NCBI RefSeq assembly: GCF_009728995.1
Contig: NZ_VTZW01000016.1
Span: forward strand, 144,421-208,420
Length of the DNA stretch: 64,000 nucleotides
DNA from: Streptomonospora sp. PA3
GTDB lineage: Bacteria; Actinomycetota; Actinomycetes; Streptosporangiales; Streptosporangiaceae
Direction of reading: 5' to 3'
A program made the translations under genes and the position numbers. Under the pieces are notes generated by a model. That model did not search any database. It was not told where the DNA came from and was given only the letters and a program-made list of their open reading frames with translations. Within the stretch, counting starts at the first letter, position 1; every line of letters starts with the position of its first letter. Positions 16,682 to 24,111 of the stretch are shown here, in pieces.

Positions 16682-18220
16682 ATGAACGACGGCAGTCCCG
16701 TATACCTCATCGCCTTCATCGGCGCCCTCGTCGTCATGCTGGGCATCGGCGTGTGGGTCGCCCGCCGCACCAGCAGCGGCGAGGACTTCCTGCTGGCCGG
16801 GCGCAAGCTCGGCACTCCCCTCCTGATGGGCACGACCCTGGCCACCCTGGTCGGCACCGGCTCCAGCCTCGGCGCGGTGGGCTTCGCCTACGAGAACGGC
16901 TGGGCCGGCGCCCTCTACGGCATCGGCGGCGCCGCCGGGGTCATCGGCCTGATCTGGCTCTTCTCCGATGTGCGCCGGCACGGCTTCATGACCTTCGCCG
17001 AGGAGCTGAGCTTCTACTTCGGCGCCAACCGCCTGATCAAGGGCGTGGTGTCGATCATCATGCTGCTGGCGTCGGTGGGGTGGCTCGGCGCGCACATCAT
17101 GGGCGGGGCGCTCTACCTGTCCTACCTCACCGGCATGGAGCCCACCCTCGCCAAGATCGTCGTCGCGCTCGGCTTCGGGCTCTACACCGTCATCGGCGGC
17201 TACCTCGCCGTGGTGGTGACCGACGCGCTGCAGGGCACGATCCTGTTCGTCGGCTTCACGGTGCTGGCCGCGGTCGCCTTCGTGCAGGCCGGCGGGTTCA
17301 GCGGAATCGAACAGGGCGCGTCCGCGGAGGCGACCTCCATGCTGGGGATCGAGGGCCTGGGTGTGCTGCCCGCCATCTCGCTGGCGCTGGTCATCGCGGT
17401 CGGGGTGCTCGCCACCCCGTCCTACCGCCAGCGCATCTACTCGGCGGCCGACGTGGGCACTGTGCGGCGCAGCTTCGGGCTGGCCGCGCTGCTGTTCGCC
17501 GTCTTCGCCGTGCTGCCGGCCGTCGCGGGACTGGCGGCGCACGCCATCGAGCCCGGCCTGGAGAACCCGGACACCGCCTTCCCCATGCTGGCGACCACGG
17601 TGTTCCCCGTGTGGCTGGGCGCGTTCCTGCTGATCGCGGGCCTGTCTGCGACGATGTCCTCCGGCGACTCCGACGCGGTCGCGGGGGTGACGATCCTGCT
17701 GCGCGACGTGGTGCAGCTGGTCACCGGCCGGCTGCCGCAGGCCGAGCACATGGTGCGCTACTCGCGGATCGCGCTGGTGTGCGTGCTCGCTCTGGCGCTG
17801 GCGGGGGCGCTGATCGCCGACACCATCATCGAGTACATCACCATGATGATCTCGACGGTGCTCACCGGCCTGCTGGTGGCCTCGCTGCTGGGCAAGTTCT
17901 GGCGGCGGTCGACCTGGCAGGGCGGGCTGGCCGCCATGATCGGCGGTTCGGCGACGTCGCTGGCGGTGCAGAACATCGCGGCCTGGACGGAGTTCTGGGG
18001 CAACCCGGTGATCCCGTCGCTGGTGGTGGCGCTGGCGGCCGGGGTGCTGGTCAGCCTGGTCACACCGCGGTCCACCGTCACCCGCGAGGAGGCGCTGCGC
18101 CTGCTGGCCGAGGAGCGCGCCGCCCTGGACGTGGGCACGCACCTGCGCGCGGCCGACACCGCCGGCGCCGACGCGGCTGACGGCGGCGCCGAGACGGAGC
18201 CGCCGGGGCCGCGGACCTAG
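16682..18220 (+). CDS. Sodium:solute symporter (SSS) family transporter
   Basis: 512 residues with about 12-13 membrane helices. The family is evident from FLLAGRKLGTPLLMGTTLATLVGTGSSLGAVG, AVVVTDALQGTILF and the LIAGLSATMSSGDSDAVAGVTILLRDV stretch, where SSS proteins bind Na+. It probably imports the substrate of the amidohydrolase/deaminase pathway upstream. ATG 16682 follows ACGGAGAC. The C-terminal 40 residues are cytoplasmic, Ala/Asp-rich. A short copy of the inverted-repeat element begins just after its TAG stop. Confidence 0.85.
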   Translation: MNDGSPVYLIAFIGALVVMLGIGVWVARRTSSGEDFLLAGRKLGTPLLMGTTLATLVGTGSSLGAVGFAYENGWAGALYGIGGAAGVIGLIWLFSDVRRHGFMTFAEELSFYFGANRLIKGVVSIIMLLASVGWLGAHIMGGALYLSYLTGMEPTLAKIVVALGFGLYTVIGGYLAVVVTDALQGTILFVGFTVLAAVAFVQAGGFSGIEQGASAEATSMLGIEGLGVLPAISLALVIAVGVLATPSYRQRIYSAADVGTVRRSFGLAALLFAVFAVLPAVAGLAAHAIEPGLENPDTAFPMLATTVFPVWLGAFLLIAGLSATMSSGDSDAVAGVTILLRDVVQLVTGRLPQAEHMVRYSRIALVCVLALALAGALIADTIIEYITMMISTVLTGLLVASLLGKFWRRSTWQGGLAAMIGGSATSLAVQNIAAWTEFWGNPVIPSLVVALAAGVLVSLVTPRSTVTREEALRLLAEERAALDVGTHLRAADTAGADAADGGAETEPPGPRT

Positions 18221-18228
18221 CCGGTCCG

Positions 18229-18297
18229 CGGTTGAGAACGGCGGGGGCGCCGCTTCCCGGGAACCCGCCGGGTACCGCCTTCTTGAACACGACGTAG
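18229..18297. repeat. MITE-like element, short copy 2
   Basis: Matches copies 1 and 3 in GAACGGC-GGGGGCGCC and CCGGGTACC, and keeps the right terminal sequence GAACACGACGTAG (18285-18297) found at 4319-4331. The inner palindrome present in the other copies is missing, so this is an internally deleted or solo-end form. Confidence 0.5.
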
Positions 18298-18427
18298 CCG
18301 CCCGGCGCACGCCGCTGCAGCGCCCTCGCCGGTCTCGCAGGCGGGGGCGTGAGCGCGGCCGCGGCGTCGGGGGCGTCGGCTGGGGATGGAGTGCCGCGTC
18401 CGGCGGCGGGGGCCGCCACCGCTCGAA

Positions 18428-19396
18428 CTATTCGGGCAGCGAGTCCGCGCGCACCATCACGCAGTCGAACTCCAGCACGCGCCCGGTGGCCTGCTCGCGG
18501 GTCACCGGGAACATGCCGGTGATCTCGAAGCCGTCGTCCTCGTAGACGGTGATCGCCTCCTGCATTCGGGGCATGCCCTCGTAGATCTGCATGAGGGCGA
18601 CCTCGGACTGCAGGCCCACGAGATCGGCGGTGCGCGCGCCCGCGCCGGCGAAGGCTTCGAGGTCGTAGCCCTGGGTGTCGAGCTTGAGGTAGGGGCGGGG
18701 ATCGTCGATGCCCTTGAGCGCCTCGTCCATGACCGCGTCGAGCCGGCGCACGGCGATCTCCTCGGCGGCGGTCTTGCGGAACCGCTTGTAGCGCCGGGTG
18801 CCGAACTCGCTGGGCCCTAGCAGCGAACTCATCGATCCCTGCACCACGTTGATGGTGTCGACGCGCTCCTCGCGGCCCAGCGCGCAGGGGTAGACCCACC
18901 AGTCGGGATCGTCGGCGGCGGCTTCGCGGAGCTTCTCGGCGATGGCGGAGACCGGCTCGAAGGAGACGATCCGCCCGGTGTAGCCGTGCTTGCGCAGCCG
19001 GCGCGCGTACTGCCCGACGTTGGCCCCCACGTCGAAGACGCAGTTGACCCGGTAGTCCCGCAGCAGCGACGCCACATGCCGTTCGGCCAGGTAGTCGTGT
19101 GCGGCCTTGTGCATGTGCCATTCGCCCTCGGCGTCCTGGTCGTCGGCGACCAGCAGGTGGGAGTCGGGCCCGAAGGGCACCACGCGCCGCGGCCTGCGGG
19201 CGGACTTGCCGATCGCCCGGGACAGCGCTTTGGCGAAGGGGTCTCTGTTGCGGCTGACCAGCCAGGAGGTGGGACCGATGCGGGAGACGCGGTAGGCGTC
19301 GCGGCGCGACAGCAGCGCGGTTCCCGGTTCGAGGTTGCGCACGTGGATGTTGGCCCTGGGGAGAGCGTCGAGAATGCGTCGCTTCAGCGTTGGCAT
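18428..19396 (-). CDS. FkbM-family methyltransferase
   Basis: 322 residues. The SAM-binding motif I is VNCVFDVGANVGQYARRLR (about residues 118-136), followed by GRIVSFEPVSAIAEKL (motif II) and the acidic VRRLDAVMDE and YLKLDTQGYDLEAF strands characteristic of FkbM methyltransferases (the KLDxQGxD motif). FkbM proteins O-methylate sugars or polyketides. The first 110 residues precede the domain and are basic. It follows an A/T-rich stretch (19425-19440) likely to hold its promoter. Nothing around it reveals its substrate. Confidence 0.87.
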   Translation of the reverse strand: MPTLKRRILDALPRANIHVRNLEPGTALLSRRDAYRVSRIGPTSWLVSRNRDPFAKALSRAIGKSARRPRRVVPFGPDSHLLVADDQDAEGEWHMHKAAHDYLAERHVASLLRDYRVNCVFDVGANVGQYARRLRKHGYTGRIVSFEPVSAIAEKLREAAADDPDWWVYPCALGREERVDTINVVQGSMSSLLGPSEFGTRRYKRFRKTAAEEIAVRRLDAVMDEALKGIDDPRPYLKLDTQGYDLEAFAGAGARTADLVGLQSEVALMQIYEGMPRMQEAITVYEDDGFEITGMFPVTREQATGRVLEFDCVMVRADSLPE

Positions 19397-19525
19397 GCTT
19401 CCCAGCGTACTCTCAGCGTATTCTCAGGAAATAAAAAAGCTCGGGAAATCCGCTGGTCCCGCTGGAGCACCGCACGCACACCCCGGTCCGGCGGCGGGGC
19501 GCTTCGCCGCGGTCGGGCGCCATGC

Positions 19526-19759
19526 TCACGCGGTGTCCGGCCACAGCACCCGCCACAGGAGGACCACGAGCATCACCGCCGCCGTGACGCGGTAGATCCA
19601 CAGCACGATCGGGCCCATGCGCGGCATCCGCTCCACCGCGCGGCGGTGCGTCCGGTGCAGCACCAGCTTCGGCTTGACCACCACTGCGGTCAGACCGGCG
19701 ACGAACGGCAGCAACAGCAGGTTCATGGGGTCGGTGAGCTCGTTGGTGAGCGCGTCCAT
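19526..19759 (-). CDS. Small two-helix membrane protein, 77 residues (paralogue 2)
   Basis: Two hydrophobic segments (MNLLLLPFVAGLTAVVV and VTAAVMLVVLLWRVLW) around a basic loop KPKLVLHRTHRR. It aligns over its whole C-terminal two thirds with the 77-residue protein at 16172-16405: TAVVVKP against TAVVIKP, RVTA against RFTA, and WPDT against HPDT. ATG 19759 follows GGAGAA. Function unknown; the two copies are 3.1 kb apart and on the same strand. Confidence 0.65.
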   Translation of the reverse strand: MDALTNELTDPMNLLLLPFVAGLTAVVVKPKLVLHRTHRRAVERMPRMGPIVLWIYRVTAAVMLVVLLWRVLWPDTA

Positions 19760-19897
19760 CACGGGTTCTCCGTTCGTGTCAGATGTATCGGGGCGTGACA
19801 CGAGCGTTCTGCCGGACATAGACGCGTGCGCCCCGCCGCCGGTTCCGCCGGGGCCGCCGACATCCGCGCGCCGGCGGGCGCGCCGCTGCCGCCGGGC

Positions 19898-20839
19898 TCA
19901 CGGCGGCGTGTGCTCGGGGGCGCGGGCCAGTACCGCGGCCACCGGCTGATCGGCGGCCTCGGGGCGGCGCACACCGGTGAACCCCGCATCGCGCAACCGC
20001 TGCGCCGCCTCCTCGGGCGTCCAGGTGGTGATTCCGGCACGGGCCATGCGCCAGCGCGCCAGCGCCTGGCCGAGAGGGTCGCGCTGCGCGGCGGTGCCGT
20101 CCTGGAGCACGGTCGCGGCGATGAGCGTGCCGCCGGGGCGCAGCGCCGCGCGCAACCGCGGCAGCGCCTCCAGCGCGGCCTCCGGTTCGAGCACCGCCAG
20201 CGGCAGCCACGCCAGGTCGTACTCCGCGGAGCCGGCGATCCCGGCGGCGTCCGCGCACTGCACCCGGACCCGTCCGCCCAGACCGCCGCTGGCGATGCGC
20301 TCGGCGGCGAGGCCGAGGACGTGCGGGTCGCGGTCCAGACCGACCGCGCTGGAGCCGGGGACGCGCACGGCCACCGTCGCGGCGATCGCGGCGGTGCCGG
20401 TGCCGATGTCGAGAAAACGCAGTCCCGGCGAGGCGAGCAGCTCTCGCAGACCGGAGTCGGCACCGGCCAGGGCGTCCAGCAGCGCGGCGAAGCGCCGGCC
20501 GGACTCGTCGCCCTCCTCGCGCAGTTCGGCGTCGCTGTGGGATCCGGTCGGCGCGGGCAGCCCTTCGGCCGCGTCGGCGGCCCAGCGCAGCATGCGGCCG
20601 ATCCGGCCGGACAGCCCGGCCCCGCCGGCGCCGCGCCCCCGGCTCAGCGCCCGGTACTCCGGGAGCAGCCGCCAGGCGCCCTCGGCCTGCTCGGCGAATC
20701 CGGCGGCGGCCAGGGCCGCGCCCAGTTCGGGGTCGAGCGGGTCGCCGGTGTCTGCGGCGCGGGCGAGCGCCGCCAGCACCCACGCACCGCGGAGCAGGTC
20801 GTCGACGCGGCCGGCGGTATCGGCGTCGGTGGAGGACAT
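19898..20839 (-). CDS. Class I SAM-dependent methyltransferase
   Basis: 313 residues. Motif I is LRFLDIGTGTAAIAATVAVR and the acidic end of strand 2 is AVGLDRDPHVLGLA; a later YDLAWLPLAVLEPEAALEAL and LRPGGTLIAATVL complete a Rossmann methyltransferase. The N-terminal 100 residues are helical, with LLRGAWVLAALARAA reminiscent of dimerisation helices of small-molecule O/N-methyltransferases. It is divergent from, and 177 bp away from, the 31-codon peptide gene at 21017, so it may modify that peptide; this link is by position only. Confidence 0.8.
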   Translation of the reverse strand: MSSTDADTAGRVDDLLRGAWVLAALARAADTGDPLDPELGAALAAAGFAEQAEGAWRLLPEYRALSRGRGAGGAGLSGRIGRMLRWAADAAEGLPAPTGSHSDAELREEGDESGRRFAALLDALAGADSGLRELLASPGLRFLDIGTGTAAIAATVAVRVPGSSAVGLDRDPHVLGLAAERIASGGLGGRVRVQCADAAGIAGSAEYDLAWLPLAVLEPEAALEALPRLRAALRPGGTLIAATVLQDGTAAQRDPLGQALARWRMARAGITTWTPEEAAQRLRDAGFTGVRRPEAADQPVAAVLARAPEHTPP

Positions 20840-20963
20840 GCCGGGAGTCTGCCATGCCCGCTACCGCTCGGCCGCCTGATCCCGGGGCCGGCCGACGGGT
20901 GCGGCAAAGATCGCCGGATCCGGCCAAAGGGGTGACACTGCGACCCGGTTCAGCTACAAAAGG

Positions 20964-20992
20964 TTGACATTGAGGCTGAATCGGTCTCAATC
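20964..20992 (+). promoter_or_regulatory. Possible promoter of the peptide-YcaO operon
   Basis: TTGACA (20964-20969) is a consensus -35 box; 17 bp later lies TCAATC, a poor -10. It overlaps a TTGAG...CTCAA inverted repeat (20970-20990). The ATG of the peptide gene is at 21017, leaving a short leader. Low confidence because the -10 is weak. Confidence 0.3.
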
Positions 20993-21016
20993 GCCGAACA
21001 CTCTGTGGAGTCGAAC

Positions 21017-21112
21017 ATGGCCTGTGTTGCTTACGAGTGGAACGTCACCCTCGACCACGCCGACGACCTCGACGACGCCGTACGGGAGCTCGACGAGGCC
21101 GCGGAAGAGTAG
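21017..21112 (+). CDS. 31-residue putative RiPP precursor peptide
   Basis: A short gene not usually called. ATG 21017 has a good GGAG 7 bp upstream and the TAG is at 21110, five bases before the YcaO start. The product has a hydrophobic/aromatic N-terminal part, MACVAYEWN, followed from about residue 12 by a strongly acidic, helix-prone tail rich in Asp, Glu, Leu and Ala. This layout, an N-terminal core with a C-terminal acidic follower, is known from bottromycin-type precursors; it would also suit the YcaO/amidine RiPP class represented by streptamidine, though I cannot confirm the match. Cys3 could be a cyclodehydration site. Codon use and the tight coupling to YcaO support translation. Confidence 0.7.
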   Translation: MACVAYEWNVTLDHADDLDDAVRELDEAAEE

Positions 21113-21116
21113 TCCC

Positions 21117-22547
21117 TTGCCGCGGTCCGAATGGATCGCCGCGCCCGTCCGGCCGGTGGGCAGCCGACCGGGCGGGCGCGGGGAGCCCGGCCCGGAGTGG
21201 GCCGGAGCCGGCGAGCGCGAGCTGCCGCTGGCCGGCGCCGAGCGGCAGGCCCTCGCCGACATCGCGGCCCTGGGCTGGCGGGCGCGCCACCGTATCCTGG
21301 ACGCCGATCAGCCCACCGCGGCCCAGTGCGAGCTGCGCTACGGCGACGGCTCCGAGGTCCCCTACGGTCTGGGCGCCGGCAAGGGCCCCTTGGCCGCGGC
21401 GCGGGTGGGCGCGCACTTCGAGGCCCTGGAGCACGCGCTGAGCGGCCCGGTGTCCCTCGACGGGCTGGCCGTCGCGTGCCGCCGCGCCGCCGAGCTGACC
21501 GGCGGGCCGTTCCGGTCGGACCGCGCGGTCAGCGGCCTGGCCGCCCGGCCCGACGCGCGCGTGGCCTGCCTGGACTACGAGCCGCTGGACGGCGGGGCGC
21601 CGTTCGCCGCCCCGCTGTACCTGTGGGCGCCCTGGTATCCGGTCTCCACAGCGGCCATGGCGCGGCGGCGCGCGGCGCTGGGCGACACCGCCGCCTACCG
21701 CCCGCTGGTCGCCTACACCGTCAACACCGGCTGCGCCATCGGCGCCACGGCCGAGGAGGCGCTGCTGCACGCGCTCAACGAGTGGGCCGAGCGCGACGCC
21801 TTCTCCCTGTTCCTGCTGTGCTCGGTCTACGACCGCGGACCCATGCCGGGGCGCATCGACCCCGCAGCGCTGCCGGACTCCTCGGCGGGCCTGCTGGGAC
21901 GCGCCCGCGACCTGGTGGGCGCCGACGTCGCGCTGCTGGACCTCACCACCGACCTGGGCATCCCCGTGGTCATGGCCTACTGCCCCGGCCTGGGCGGCGG
22001 TTCCGCGCGCTACTACGCCTTGGGCGCCTCGCTGTCGGGCCGGATCGCCGTCGAACGGGCGCTCACCGAGTTCGTCCAGGGCGAGCTGCTGGCCCGGGTG
22101 GTCGCCGACCGGGCGGCGCGCGGCACCCCTGCGCAGCCGCGGCGGGGCGAGCACCCCTCCTTCGACGAGGTGGTGGCCGAGCACGACACCGCATCGGCGG
22201 TGCGCGAGCGGCTGAGCGGGCACCCGCGGCTGCTCGCCTGCGCCCAGCTGGACTTCGCCGACCGCGTCGCCGAGGCCGCGCCGGTCGGGCCGCCGGGCGA
22301 GGCGGTGCCCGAGGGCACCGGCGTGGCCGCACAGCGCGCGGCGGCGGTGGAGCGGATCGCGGCCGCCGGCCACCGCGTCGGCTTCCACACGCTGCGCCGC
22401 CTGGAACTGGGCACCACCCTGGTACAGGTGCAGTGCCCCGGGCTGGAGCGCTTCCACCAGGTGACCAACGGTCATGTGGCACTGCCGGGGACGCGGGGCC
22501 GCGCCCACCGCCGCCGCGGTCGGCCGACCGGCGCCGCCGCGGACTGA
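21117..22547 (+). CDS. YcaO-domain cyclodehydratase-like enzyme
   Basis: About 476 residues. YcaO ATP/Mg motifs are clear: GLGAGKGPLAAARVGAHFEALEHA, then NTGCAIGATAEEALLHALNEWAERDAF (the ExxxxExxERDA signature) and ALTEFVQGELL. YcaO proteins activate peptide backbone amides with ATP, making azolines, thioamides or amidines. There is no fused E1-like or TfuA partner and no C-terminal PxPxP, which argues against a plain azoline cyclodehydratase. I propose the TTG at 21117, with GGAAGAG upstream and translational coupling to the peptide gene; a GTG at 21156 is an alternative. The frame stays open to 20964 but that part overlaps the peptide gene and looks like chance. Confidence 0.82.
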   Translation: MPRSEWIAAPVRPVGSRPGGRGEPGPEWAGAGERELPLAGAERQALADIAALGWRARHRILDADQPTAAQCELRYGDGSEVPYGLGAGKGPLAAARVGAHFEALEHALSGPVSLDGLAVACRRAAELTGGPFRSDRAVSGLAARPDARVACLDYEPLDGGAPFAAPLYLWAPWYPVSTAAMARRRAALGDTAAYRPLVAYTVNTGCAIGATAEEALLHALNEWAERDAFSLFLLCSVYDRGPMPGRIDPAALPDSSAGLLGRARDLVGADVALLDLTTDLGIPVVMAYCPGLGGGSARYYALGASLSGRIAVERALTEFVQGELLARVVADRAARGTPAQPRRGEHPSFDEVVAEHDTASAVRERLSGHPRLLACAQLDFADRVAEAAPVGPPGEAVPEGTGVAAQRAAAVERIAAAGHRVGFHTLRRLELGTTLVQVQCPGLERFHQVTNGHVALPGTRGRAHRRRGRPTGAAAD

Positions 22548-22652
22548 GCCCTCGGCTCCGCGCGGCCCCCGCCCGGGGCGGTCTGCGGCTCCGACCGCGG
22601 CGAGCCGCGCGGACGGCGACCCGGCGAGGTTCTCCTCCCCGGCGGAGGAGCC

Positions 22653-23486
22653 TTACCCCCGGCGGCTCGGCGGGACCGGCCCCGCCCCGCCCGGCGCCGG
22701 GCCGTCGCCGGCGGGCTCGTCGGCGATGACCAGTCCGCCCACCCGCTCGGAGAGCAGCCGGCGGGCCTCCTCGCCCAAGCCGGAGTCGGTGACGAGCACG
22801 TCGCAGCGCTCCAGCGGCGCGATGGTGCTCAGGCCGACCGTCGCCCACTTGGTGTGGTCGGCCACGACCACCAGCTTGCGTGCGGCCTCCACCAGCGCCT
22901 GGTCGGTCTCGCCCTCCATGAGGTTGGGGGTGGTCAGCCCGGCCCGGTCGTCCATGCCGTGCACGCCCAGCAGGAGCGTGTCCAGGTGCAGGCTGCGCAC
23001 CGCGGCGACGGCCAGCGGGCCCACGAGCGCGTCGGAGGGGGTGCGGAACCCGCCGGTCAGCACGACGGTGTGGTCGGAGCGCGCGGAGCGGTAGAAGACG
23101 TCGGCCACGCGCAGGCAGTTGGTGACGACCGTCAGGCCGGGGACGTCGCACAGGTGGTGGGCGACCGCGCAGGTGGTGGTGCCCGCGGACAGGCCGATGG
23201 CGCTGTCGGGCTCGACCAGCCGGGCGGCGGCGCGGGCGATGGCCTGCTTCTCGGCCTCCTGGCGGGTGGAGTTGGCCTCGAATCCGGGTTCCTCGGTGCT
23301 GTGCCGGTGGGGGGCCACGGCGCCGCCGTGGACCTTGCGCACCAGGCCGCGCGCCTCCAGCGTGTCGAGGTCGCGCCGCACCGTCATGTCGGAGACGTCG
23401 AGGCTCTCGACGAGCTCGGTGACGCGGACTCCGCCGGATCTCCGCACCTGTTCGATGATCAGTGCCTGTCGCTGCGCGGCCAGCAT
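22653..23486 (-). CDS. DeoR/GlpR-family transcriptional regulator
   Basis: 277 residues. The N-terminal DeoR helix-turn-helix is GVRVTELVESLDVSDMTVRRDLDTLEARGLVRKVHGGA; the sugar-phosphate-binding DeoR_C domain has GLSAGTTTCAVAHHL and VVVADHTKWATVGL. ATG 23486 starts at MLAAQRQALIIEQVRRSGG, the usual beginning for the family; nine codons upstream in frame are not conserved. It is divergent from the SSS symporter at 24112 and likely controls it in response to a phosphorylated sugar. It converges with the YcaO gene. Confidence 0.88.
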   Translation of the reverse strand: MLAAQRQALIIEQVRRSGGVRVTELVESLDVSDMTVRRDLDTLEARGLVRKVHGGAVAPHRHSTEEPGFEANSTRQEAEKQAIARAAARLVEPDSAIGLSAGTTTCAVAHHLCDVPGLTVVTNCLRVADVFYRSARSDHTVVLTGGFRTPSDALVGPLAVAAVRSLHLDTLLLGVHGMDDRAGLTTPNLMEGETDQALVEAARKLVVVADHTKWATVGLSTIAPLERCDVLVTDSGLGEEARRLLSERVGGLVIADEPAGDGPAPGGAGPVPPSRRG

Positions 23487-24111
23487 GCGTCCCCCGTCGC
23501 GAGCGGGTCGCACGGCCCGCCGGCGCGGGTCCGGACCGCCCGCGGCGCACCGCGGAGCCGCACGACCGTGTTGGAAAGTGTTCGGATAATAGCGACATAC
23601 CGCACATCCGTGTCAAGACACCGACCGGCCAGTCGGACCGTTCGCCCTTGCTCCCGCCCTGCTGGGGATGCGTGTGCCCAGGACCGCAGGGGCGTGTCAA
23701 ATCGGGGTTGCGGAACGGCCCGTGGGACGCTTGACACACCCGGGGCCGCGCAGGAGAGTCGCACCGAATGTGCGTTGATGTTCGATTTCGTGAGAAATTG
23801 ACGCAGTACCGGTAGTACCCCGCACGACAAAACGCAGAGGGATCGGGGTAGGGGCCCGGTCGTCCATCCGTCCCGCTCCACCGCAGCGGCGAGGCGGGCG
23901 CCGGCCGCGACACCGCGCCCCGCCCGCGCCCGCGGCCGCCGGTGGCTCGCGGGCACCGCCCCCGATGCCGTGCAGCGCACCGCCCGCGGTGCCGGACGGG
24001 GGCGCCGGGCGCCGAAGCGCCGCCCGGCGCCCCGGGCCGGTCCGCGGCCGGTGCGCTCGCGGCAGCAACCCCCATTGGGAGGACCATCGTGTTCAGAGAG
24101 GACTGGCCGAA
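23487..24111. other. Divergent regulatory region between DeoR regulator and SSS symporter
   Basis: A 625-bp gene-free region of locally lower GC content, notably 23575-23640 and 23760-23850, as expected for promoters. Several TTGAC boxes are present (TTGACA at 23731, TTGACG at 23798 on the forward strand) but without a convincing -10. A promoter for the regulator is listed separately. Confidence 0.5.
23586..23616 (-). promoter_or_regulatory. Likely promoter of the DeoR-family gene
   Basis: On the reverse strand TTGACA (23611-23616) and TATTAT (23586-23591) are near-consensus -35 and -10 boxes with a 19-bp spacer, about 100 bp before the regulator's ATG. Confidence 0.5.

Noticed and set aside
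20964-21116. Extending the YcaO protein to the start at 20964
   Set aside because: That segment encodes a Ser/Thr/Pro-rich sequence overlapping, in another frame, a well-formed 31-codon gene with its own ribosome-binding site; YcaO homology begins later.
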